Shown: piece by piece, positions 1-9,000 of the stretch
Position numbering within the stretch: the stretch's first letter is position 1
How the letters are laid out: each line of letters opens with the position of its first letter
NCBI GenBank assembly: GCA_947175195.1
Contig: CAMWLQ010000009.1
Coordinates: 1 to 50,623, forward strand
DNA from: an uncultured Clostridia bacterium
GTDB taxonomy: Bacteria; Bacillota; Clostridia; Christensenellales; Pumilibacteraceae
Direction: 5' to 3'
Length of the DNA: 50,623 nt
Program-made: the position numbers and the translations under genes
The notes under the pieces: generated by a model
Databases searched by the model: none
What the model was told of the DNA's origin: nothing
What the model saw: the letters and a program-made list of their open reading frames with translations, nothing else

Positions 1-3000
1 CGGGTTTCCTGCCGCGCTTTTTGCCCGTTCCCGTGCTTGCCGCAGGTTTCTTTTCCTGTTGCTTGGGTTGATCGGGCTCCATAATGCCGGCAATTTCGTT
101 AAGCTGTTCCTTCAAGTCGGACAGCGAATCGGAAAGGTCTACGTCCGAATCGAGGTCGCGGACTCTTTCGCGTTCGGCAAGCACCGTTATTTCGTCGCGG
201 AGCCGCGAAATAGCGTCGAGTATGAGCGCGTTTTCTTGGCTGGGCTTTTCTTTGCTGAGCTCTTCTCTAAGATCGGCAAGCTCGGCAAGAATGGTTTCGT
301 TGTCGGATGCGTTGCCCGTTTGCGTCATAACCTCGCGCAGTTTTGCCACCTCTTCGGCAACGGCGTCGCTGGACGCTATTTCCGCTTTGAGGCTTTCAAT
401 CTCGTCGGTAATCTTAGTGCCCGCGTTTTGCGTGAGGTACTGGTTTTGGCGTTCCAAAAGGTGCGCCATTTCCGACATAAAGTTGAGCGTTGTAAGGTCC
501 GCGTCGCGCTGGTTAGCCATGTCGGTGCGCAATACGCTGAGCTCTTCCAAAATCCTGTTGTTGGTTGCGTCGTTGCCGAGCGATGCCACCCTGTCCGCAA
601 GTGCCTCGACCACAGCCTCGCGCTTGTCGATTGCAGCCTTGAGCTTGGCAAACTCTTCCGAAATTATCTCTATATCTCTTGCCGAGCCGGCAGCGGATAC
701 TTGGTCGCGGAGTGACGCAATCTCGTCGAGAATTATATTGTTGTAGCTTTCGTAATTGGATTCGCCGGATGCGGGATCGTTTACGTTAGCCATGCTGATA
801 GCGAACAGCTGGTCGCGGAGCGACTGAATTTCCGCCATAAGCGTGTCGTCCGACTCGCTGTCCGTTTCGCCGGCAATGCGTTTTACGTCCTCGATTTGCT
901 CGCGCAGCGCCTGGAACTCGTCGCGCAATGCCAAAATCTCGCTCATAACGCCAAGATCGGGCTCTTCCTTCAATGACTGAACGTCCGCTCTGATTGCCGT
1001 TACGTCCTCGGCTACGCCGAACATGCTGTCGGGCGACGCGAGCATAGCCTTGATTTCCGCCAGCTCGTCCCTGAGCGATTGTACCTCTACGCTGTTGCCG
1101 CCGCTTTCCGCCGCTACGGTGGTAAGCGAACGCAGCTGCGCTATTTCGTCGCGTATCTCGCCCAGCTCTCCGATAAGCCCTTGCTGTTCGGTTTGAGCGG
1201 CAAGCATGTCGCGTATATCCTGCAAAGCTTGCTCGTCCAGCCCCGCAGTAGCCTGTACGGGCTCGACGTTGACTGCCGCAACTTGTTCTTTAAGCTCGCG
1301 GATTTCGTCGATGAGCGTTGCGTAAGACGCGTCGCCGTCAGTTGTTGCCGCGGGCGTGGCTACCGCCATATCGCGTATAAGGTCTTTAAGCTCGTCTATT
1401 TGTACGGAAAGCACGTCAGTGCCGTCCGTCTTTAACTGTTCGTTTTCGGCGCGAAGTGCCTCGATTTCCGCACGCATTTCCGCCATTTCCGCCGCGTAAT
1501 CTACGGGCGCCATGTCCGCAAGAGCGGATTTAATATCCGCCATTTCTGCGGCAAGCTCGTCAAAGCGCTCAGCAAGCGAGCCGGTAGCCGCGCCGCCTTC
1601 CTCGGCGACGGTAGCCTCCTGCACAAGCCTAATATCTTGCAAAGCCGCATTGACTGCGTCCAACTGCTCGAGTACGGGCGTAAGGTCGACTTCGGCGGTT
1701 ACGGGTGCACTTTCAGCATAGGTTTCCGTTGTCGTTTCGGCGCCAATCTCAGCCGAGTTGTTTCTCAGCTCGTCGAGCACGGCGCGAATATCTTCCACTT
1801 GCTCGGCGATTGCATTAAGCCTATCGCCGCCCAAGCTTTCCTCTATTCTGTCTATGTCGCTCTTGAGGTTGATTATTTCGTCGAGTACAACGTTCAGTTC
1901 GTCGACGTTTGCGACTGCACCTTCCTCGTCCCCGCTCGAAACGGTCGTCCTGCGACTGACAAGGTCTTTAAGCTCGTCGATGTTCTCGTTAAGCGCGGTT
2001 TGGTCGGCACGCAATGCGGAAAGCTCGTCAAGCACGGTCAACATATCTTCGGAGTTTTCAGCTGCTTGTACGGGTTGTTCCTCTTGAGGCTCCGCAACAC
2101 CTGTTGCGTTGAGCACCTCGTCCTTGAACGCAAACACTTCGTCGCGCAAGGACACTATCTCGTTGAGTACAAGATTGATTTCGCCGTCGGTAGCCGCGGA
2201 TCCTTCGCCGTCGCCCACGGGCAGGTTGGCAATATCCTCGCGCAGGGCGCGGATTTCGTCCAGTATGTTGCCCGACGATATGGCGGCAAGCTCGTTCTTA
2301 ATAGATTCCAGCTCACCCGACACTTCGTCTTGGTCGACTATGCGCGCTGCCTTGATGTCCTCGCGCAAGGACAGGATTTCCTCGACGGTGTCGTACTCGG
2401 ACGACGCATCGAGTTTTTCCTTGATTGAGGAAAGTTCGGCAATGAGCGCCTGCATATTGTCCGCATCGAGCTGTTCTTGGTCGGCTTGATCGTCCGTTTC
2501 CGCGGCAAGCCCCTCCAACATGGACTGCAGCTCGCCGAGCTGGGCGGAGATTTGTTCGATAGCGGATACGTTTAAGTCGTTGACCGTTTGAGTAGCGCTT
2601 TCGATATTGCCCAAGCGTTCGCGTATTTCGGCAATCTCGCCCAAAAGCGCCTCGCGGGTTTCTCCGTCTATACCGGACGCGGACATATTCTCGTCCAGCG
2701 TGTTGATGTGAATTTCTTCTCTTATACCGCTGACCGCGTCGATTATATCTTGCTTATTTGCAGCGGAGGTTTGCTCGTACAGCTCGATTTTTTCAAGAAC
2801 AAGCCTAATATCCTCGGCCGTGACGTCCAGCGATTCGCGGAGCGCGGTTATCTCGTCTATAACGGGCTGATTGTCGGCGGGCGTTTCGGCAAGAACTGCT
2901 ACGCTTTCCGCAAGTCCGTTGACCGATTCGAGCAACGTGGTTACGTTTTCACGAATGAGTGCAACGTCGTCCGCTTGCGGCATTGTTGCAAGCGCGTCGA

Positions 3001-5965
3001 GTATGGCAAGCGTATTGTCGCGCGCGACAACTACGTCGTCCGACTGCGGCATAAGCGTGAGCGTGTCGAGTATGGAGTTCAGGTTGTCGCGTATAATAGC
3101 AAGCTCGTCCGCAGTATATTCGGTTTCCTCGACGGTTTGTTCCGTTTCGGTCGCAGTAGGCGTTTCGAGCCTTTCGAGTATGCTGTTTAACTGCTCGGTT
3201 ATGGGCGTAAGTGCGTCGAGCGCGGAGTTAGCCGCGTCGCGTGCCGCAACAACGTTTTCGCCCATAGCGTTTACGTTGTCGTTGATTACGGCAAAATTAT
3301 CGTTGACGGCAACAAAGTTGTCGTTGATAGCCGCAATGCTGTCGCTCGCTGCCGCAACGCTGTCCGTAACGGCGGACAATGCGTCCGACACGGCGGCTAC
3401 GTTGTCCGACACAGTAGCTACATTATCGCCTATTGCCGTTACCGTTTCCTTGGTTGTTGCGGTGTCTTCGGCAACCGTATTGATCAAAGACACACGCGCC
3501 GCAATTTCGTCCATATAGTCGACAAGCTTTTCGCTGTCCTGAACTGCCTCGGCGGCGTCGGGGATTTGTTCGCTTTCCGCAATGGCAAGCTCGGCTTGCT
3601 CACGCAGGAACGCTATATCGTCCAGCAAACGCTGTCTATCCGACGTTGCAGCCTCGGTGTTTACCGTGGACGAATCTATAAACGAATTTACGTCGGCGCG
3701 GAGCTGTTCGATAGCCTCCGTCGTGGGCGACATAAGTATGGCGTCCGATACCGTGGCAAGCGATTCCCTGATGGACTGCGTGTCGGCAAGAATGTCCGCT
3801 TTGGCTGCCTCGATTGCGTCAACCGTAGCACTGCCGTCGCCCAGCTTGCCTATGATATTGGATTCCGATTCGATAATTACGTTGGTAACGTCCTCGTACA
3901 GCTTGTCAAACTGCGCGGTAATTTCGGTCGTAAGCGTTGTGACCTGTTCCGCAAGCTGTTCGGAGAAATCAGCACTGCCGCCTGCCGAATTCAGTTCCGT
4001 GCGCAGGTCGGACAAATTGTTGAAGAACGTTTCGTAATCGTCAAGCTTTGCACGGATATAACCGAGGTCGTCAAGCATGATTTGACGCTCCTCGTCCGTC
4101 ATTGCCGCTCCGCCCGTCGTTTCGGTTGTCGTTTCGACGGTTATCGGCTCTTGCAATTTTTCGGAAATATCGACAATGCGATTGGTTATATCAAGATAGT
4201 TATTGCGCAGCTCTTCCAGCGCACCCGCAACGTCGTTGTTGCCCGTGGCGCTTTCCAGCTTGTTTTTAAGGTCGTCTACCGAATACAGTATTTGCTGTAA
4301 CGCCGCCTCGTCTACCGACAACTCGCCGTCCGCCGACGTGGGTATTATCGTGGGCGGTCTGTCCATAACCGCGGACTTAAGATCGGCAAGCTTGGTAAAC
4401 AGAGTTTCGTCGTTTTCGACGCGCGCGGGCTTGTACGATTTGGGCAAATCCATTTCGGGCAAATCCAAAATGTCAGCAACGGTGATGTCAACAAGACGTT
4501 CGACCATTTCCTTAACGGCGGATTTATCGCCGTTTTCGTCGAGCAACGCCGTGGTTATCTCCCCGACCGCGGCGGCATTATCCGCCTCGTACTTGTTACC
4601 CTGAAGGGTGTTGAGCTCCTCTACAAGATCGGGCAAATAGTCGCCGTACGATTCAACGTTGGCGTCCGAAATTTTATTTACAATGTTAAAGAAACGATCG
4701 GCACTGTCGCGCATAGCCGACGTTATGGTCGTCATGCCTCGCTCGGCACAGAATTCCGCCACAGCCGTAAACGACTGCTTGTTGAGCGGCTGAGCGCCAA
4801 GCTCGTCTATAAGCGAATTAGTGGCTTGCACCAAGTCGATAGCGTCGGGCTCGTTGCTGTCCGAAAGGCGTTTTACGTACGCGTACAATGCATTGAGCTT
4901 GTCTTTGTATGATGCGGATTGCGAGTGAACATCGTATGTAACTTTTTTGAAGTCATTTACAAGCTCGGAAATTGTTTGTGCGCGCTTAACGGCGGCAGGC
5001 GACGCATTGCCTATAGCCGTTTTTATTTCGTACAGCTGGCGCAAAAGCTCGGCTGCGCTCACTTCCGAAACAACAGGAGCGGTCGCGGCAGGCGCGGCGG
5101 CAGCGGTAGCAGTAGGCATAGGCGCGCCTTCCAGCACAGCCTTTAACGCCGCAATCTCGCCCGAAAGCTTGGTAAGACTGCCGGTATCCATGCTGTTGGC
5201 GGCTTTTTTCATAGACGAAACCGCGCCGTTAAGTTCCTTAACGGACGGCATTTCGTCCAACTGCTTTTTAAGCTGACCTATTTCGTTTTGAACGCGCGCA
5301 TCGGTGTCGCGCATCGCACGCAAAATAGCCTCGTTAATCGAAAGTAGTTTGTCTATATCCAACGTCGATTTTCCGCCCTCAACGTTAGCCTGTTCTTGAC
5401 CGACAGGCAGCTCACCTTGAGGGCTTGACCCGTTTTTTAGTAGGTCGTCGATTCTACTCTGCAACCGTTGGATTTCCGCTTTGTACTGAGCCTCCGCAAA
5501 CTTTTGGTCGCGTTGCATATCTTCCTTGATACGCGTAAGCTCTTTTTGCATCTCCAAGCTGCTCTGGTTACGGGCAAGCTCGTCGCGCAAACGCGAAATT
5601 TCGTTGTACATTACAACCTCGCTGCCGGCAGGCGGAGCGGTGGGTTGGTAAATGTACTGAGGCGGCATAATGGGCTGAGGCTGCTGTTGCGTAGCCGGTA
5701 CCATTCCCCTCTTTAATTCGGCAAGCTCGTCAAGGACTTTGTTCAGGCGATCGTCGTAGTAATCGTCGTTGTAACCGTCGTCGTACTCCTCGTCACCGTA
5801 GTCTTCGTCGCCGTAATCCTCGTCGTACTCGTCGTCGTACTCTTCGTCGTCGTAGTATTCATCGTCCTCGTAGCCGTCGTCGTACTCTTCGTCACGCTCG
5901 GTTACTTCTTCCTCTACGATCTCCTCATCATCCAACGAAAAAGTCGTCTTGTCTTGGTTGTCCAT
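1..5965 (-). CDS. Giant cytosolic coiled-coil protein with acidic Tyr-rich N-terminus (partial, 3' end outside window)
   Basis: The frame is open from the ATG at 5965 to the window edge: 1,988 codons with no stop, so the C-terminus is missing. A GAGG Shine-Dalgarno lies about 7 nt upstream of the start. Residues 1-72 are almost only Asp, Glu, Tyr and Gly (blocks such as DDEYYDDEEYDD and DYGDEDYGDEE). A Pro/Gln linker follows, then about 1,850 residues of predicted coiled coil built on recurring patterns like IxxLRxEL and LDELxxLK, with Thr/Ala/Glu-rich spacers. The last visible residues are basic (KKRGRKP). There is no signal peptide and no membrane segment, so it should be cytosolic. It is the third gene of the giant-protein operon, 105 nt after the second. 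I recognise no family; a scaffold or filament role is inference from composition and context only. Confidence 0.85.
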   Translation of the reverse strand, partial: MDNQDKTTFSLDDEEIVEEEVTERDEEYDDGYEDDEYYDDEEYDDEYDEDYGDEDYGDEEYDDGYNDDYYDDRLNKVLDELAELKRGMVPATQQQPQPIMPPQYIYQPTAPPAGSEVVMYNEISRLRDELARNQSSLEMQKELTRIKEDMQRDQKFAEAQYKAEIQRLQSRIDDLLKNGSSPQGELPVGQEQANVEGGKSTLDIDKLLSINEAILRAMRDTDARVQNEIGQLKKQLDEMPSVKELNGAVSSMKKAANSMDTGSLTKLSGEIAALKAVLEGAPMPTATAAAAPAATAPVVSEVSAAELLRQLYEIKTAIGNASPAAVKRAQTISELVNDFKKVTYDVHSQSASYKDKLNALYAYVKRLSDSNEPDAIDLVQATNSLIDELGAQPLNKQSFTAVAEFCAERGMTTITSAMRDSADRFFNIVNKISDANVESYGDYLPDLVEELNTLQGNKYEADNAAAVGEITTALLDENGDKSAVKEMVERLVDITVADILDLPEMDLPKSYKPARVENDETLFTKLADLKSAVMDRPPTIIPTSADGELSVDEAALQQILYSVDDLKNKLESATGNNDVAGALEELRNNYLDITNRIVDISEKLQEPITVETTTETTGGAAMTDEERQIMLDDLGYIRAKLDDYETFFNNLSDLRTELNSAGGSADFSEQLAEQVTTLTTEITAQFDKLYEDVTNVIIESESNIIGKLGDGSATVDAIEAAKADILADTQSIRESLATVSDAILMSPTTEAIEQLRADVNSFIDSSTVNTEAATSDRQRLLDDIAFLREQAELAIAESEQIPDAAEAVQDSEKLVDYMDEIAARVSLINTVAEDTATTKETVTAIGDNVATVSDNVAAVSDALSAVTDSVAAASDSIAAINDNFVAVNDNFAVINDNVNAMGENVVAARDAANSALDALTPITEQLNSILERLETPTATETEQTVEETEYTADELAIIRDNLNSILDTLTLMPQSDDVVVARDNTLAILDALATMPQADDVALIRENVTTLLESVNGLAESVAVLAETPADNQPVIDEITALRESLDVTAEDIRLVLEKIELYEQTSAANKQDIIDAVSGIREEIHINTLDENMSASGIDGETREALLGEIAEIRERLGNIESATQTVNDLNVSAIEQISAQLGELQSMLEGLAAETDDQADQEQLDADNMQALIAELSSIKEKLDASSEYDTVEEILSLREDIKAARIVDQDEVSGELESIKNELAAISSGNILDEIRALREDIANLPVGDGEGSAATDGEINLVLNEIVSLRDEVFAFKDEVLNATGVAEPQEEQPVQAAENSEDMLTVLDELSALRADQTALNENIDELKDLVSRRTTVSSGDEEGAVANVDELNVVLDEIINLKSDIDRIEESLGGDRLNAIAEQVEDIRAVLDELRNNSAEIGAETTTETYAESAPVTAEVDLTPVLEQLDAVNAALQDIRLVQEATVAEEGGAATGSLAERFDELAAEMADIKSALADMAPVDYAAEMAEMRAEIEALRAENEQLKTDGTDVLSVQIDELKDLIRDMAVATPAATTDGDASYATLIDEIRELKEQVAAVNVEPVQATAGLDEQALQDIRDMLAAQTEQQGLIGELGEIRDEIAQLRSLTTVAAESGGNSVEVQSLRDELAEIKAMLASPDSMFGVAEDVTAIRADVQSLKEEPDLGVMSEILALRDEFQALREQIEDVKRIAGETDSESDDTLMAEIQSLRDQLFAISMANVNDPASGESNYESYNNIILDEIASLRDQVSAAGSARDIEIISEEFAKLKAAIDKREAVVEALADRVASLGNDATNNRILEELSVLRTDMANQRDADLTTLNFMSEMAHLLERQNQYLTQNAGTKITDEIESLKAEIASSDAVAEEVAKLREVMTQTGNASDNETILAELADLREELSKEKPSQENALILDAISRLRDEITVLAERERVRDLDSDVDLSDSLSDLKEQLNEIAGIMEPDQPKQQEKKPAASTGTGKKRGRKP

Positions 5966-6070
5966 AAATGTTCCTCGCATTTGTTATTTGTTTTTACACT
6001 TATTCCTACCGCTTTTGCGGAATCGAATCGTTTGGTTGTTGCATTCAACGCCTAATCGCGCCGCTTTGCC

Positions 6071-9000
6071 TTACTTGGGTCTTTTGGGACCGCCCGGGCG
6101 TGCGCCGGGACGTGCACCCGGTCTTGCACCGGGGCGTGCTGCCGGTCTTGCGCCGGGACGCGCCGCAGGACGTGCACCCGGTCTTGCGCTTGCGGGACGT
6201 GCGCCCGGTCTTGCGCCGGGACGCGCCGCAGGACGTGCACCCGGTCTTGCACCCGGTTTACGCTTAGGTATGCGGTTGACGCGTTCCGTGACCTTGCGGA
6301 CAATACGTTGCGGCTTTTTGGCGTTTTCGGCTTTTAACCGCGCTATCTCGCCGCTGCTTTGAATATCGTCCATGGTCTTGTTGTAGAAGTCCATAAGCTC
6401 GGTAGAGCCGCGCTCGTCCTCGTCGAACGTGAGCTGCAAATTGTACAGCCGTTCGCGCAAGTTCTTTGCCTCTTCGTCGCCCTTGAGCTCCTTCATTTCG
6501 TTGCGGATGGCTATAATTTGATCCCTACGCAACGCAACCTTCTTGGCAATAGCATCCGCACGCTCGGCCTCAGCCTTTTGACGAGCCTCTTCTTCCTTGC
6601 GCTTGTTCTCTTCCTCCAAACGCTTGGCCTCAGCCTCCTCGTCGGCTTTGCGGCGCATATCCTCGATTTCCTCTTGGGCTTTGCGCTTTGCCTCTTCCGC
6701 CTCTTCCTCGGCTTTGCGTTTTGCCTCCTCGGCATCCGCCTCGGCTTTGCGGCGCGCCTCTTCGGCGTCTTCCTCCGCTTTGCGCTTTGCCTCTTCCGCC
6801 TCGGCAGCCATTGCCTCCTCAGCCTCTTTGCGCGCTTGCTCGGCGGCCTCTATATCTGCTTTCGCCTTTTCCTCAGCCTCGATACGCGCTTTCTCAGCAC
6901 GCTCTACAGCCTCCTGCGCGTCAGCCTCGGCTTGACGGCGAGCCTCCTCGGCCTCTTCCTGCGCCTTGCGACGTGCCTCCTCGGCTTGCTCTTGCGCCTG
7001 CTGCGCGGCAAGACGGGCTTGCTCCGCCTCAAGTTTGGAACGCTCAAGCTGCTTTTTGAGGTTTTCCGCCTCGATTTTGGCTTGGTCCTTACTGATTATA
7101 CCGCTGCCCGATGTAATAAGGTCGAGCGGGTTGGTGTTGTTGACAAACTCGTCGAACGACTTGCACGCTTGCTCGAAGTCCTCGTTGGCTCTGTCGAGGT
7201 CGGTGCGGGCGCGTTCAAGATGCTCGTCGTATTCGGACTGAGCCTCCATCTTGCGCTTGGTGCCGTCGATATTGGTTTGCTCGAGCCTGGCTTTGAGCTC
7301 TTCCAGCTTGTCGGAAGTGTCGCCCTGAGCAACCATAAGCTCCAGCCTTTCGTCCTCGGACGCCGCCTCCATTTGCGCGTTAATATCGTCGAGCTGGGTT
7401 TGTACCTGAGCGATTTCCTCTTCCAGCTCGGATATAGCCGACGCAACCTCCATAGCAATCATGGTCACGTCGTTGGACGATGCGGACAAATCGTCGTAAA
7501 CGGCTTGTGCATTGGCTACAGCCTTTTCCGCCTCTTCCTTTTCCTTTTCGCGCCGTGCCTTGACCAGCTCGAATTCTATCGCGCCCAAAACCTTGTCGTC
7601 CGCTTTGATAACCTCTTCCAGCGGGATTTCGTTTTTGGTGATAAAGTCGTTTGCCTTGCGGCGCTGCGAGTTGAATTCGATATTGAGGTCGGACTTTTGC
7701 TTTGTAGTTTTTGTGATTTCGCGTTCAAGCTCGGACAGCCGCGCGTTGGCGTCGGATATTTGAGCGTTGAGGTCGGCGATAATGCCGAAATCGGTAGCGC
7801 CCAAAATTTGCGACTTGGCCTGAGCGACCGCGGACTTGAGCGACTCGCGCTCTTTGTCCTGCTCTACCTCAAGCGCGTCTATACGCCTAAGCTCGTAATC
7901 GGTTTTGTTGACGTCTTCCAGCAACGGCTCCAAAGTGACGACCTTTGCCTCGAGTTCCTGACGCTTGCGCAAAAGCTCCATACGCTCGACATACGCGTCG
8001 TATTCCTTTTTGGCTTTTTCGAGGTCGGAAACCGCACGTTCCAAATCCGCATTCTTTTGCTGTTGCACATCGCTGAGCTTGGAGTAAATGCCGTTTATGC
8101 GATCGCTGTTGCCCAAAAGGTCTTCCAGCTCTTGACGAAGGCGTTCGAGCTCGTCGCTGTTGCGCTTTTTCTTTTCCTCTTTGATGCCGATGTCGCGCGT
8201 GATAATGGGTTTGTCTTTGTTCTTAGCCGAGGCGAGCTTAAACTCAAGCTCCTCGATGTCCTTGGCATACTGCGCGTCGTCGTTTTCCGCCTTGGCGATT
8301 TTTTCGCGCAATTCCTCTTCCATAGTCTTGGCGCGGTCGACCTCGGTTTGCACCTTATCCAAACGCGTCTTAAGCTCGGCAAGCTCTTTGTTCAAAATTG
8401 CGTTTTGACGCTCGATATTGCGCAGCCTGCTCTCCTCCGGCGAGGTGTCTATATCGATCTTTTCCTCGGTAAACTCGTCGGACGTATTTTCCTCTTCGAC
8501 GTACAGCGGCGAATCGGGATCGAAATCGAGCACGAACATTTCGACAGGACCGGACTCGGTTGCCATAGGCTCGGACGTCGCGGCGGGCGTAGAGGTCGCA
8601 CCAGCGTTTTTGATTTCCGTTTCGCTCATTATCGCCTCGTCCATAGGCATGGGCGACTTGTAACGCTCGATAATGCGTTTCTTTTCCTTATCCAGCTCGC
8701 GCGCCTGCAAATCCTTGGACTTGAAGAACGTGCGGCGTACCATGCCCTTCGGCTCGTACTTTTCGGTGAATATGCGCTCCAAAAGCTCGTCGTCCGAAAT
8801 GTACTTGGCGATAAGCTCATTCAAGTTTTCATCCCCGTCGGTGGGCGGCACGGTTGCCTGCGGCTCGCTCATAAGCGGCGACGAAGGCGACGACATAGCC
8901 GGCGACGAAGGCTGACCGGTTGCAAGCTGCAACGTGTCGGGCAGCGGCGCCGCGCCCGTGGCGGGACCTGCGCCCAAAAGCATTTGCGTGCTTGCTTGCG

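Noticed and set aside
59-5276. Series of Ser-rich plus-strand frames opposite the third giant gene
   Set aside because: Products such as Ser/Ala/Thr strings arise from complementing Glu/Asp/Leu codons. The minus frame is continuous and has a ribosome-binding site.
6074-6262. CRISPR-like array in GC-rich repeats
   Set aside because: Units are in frame, without unique spacers, and encode the RPGA tail.
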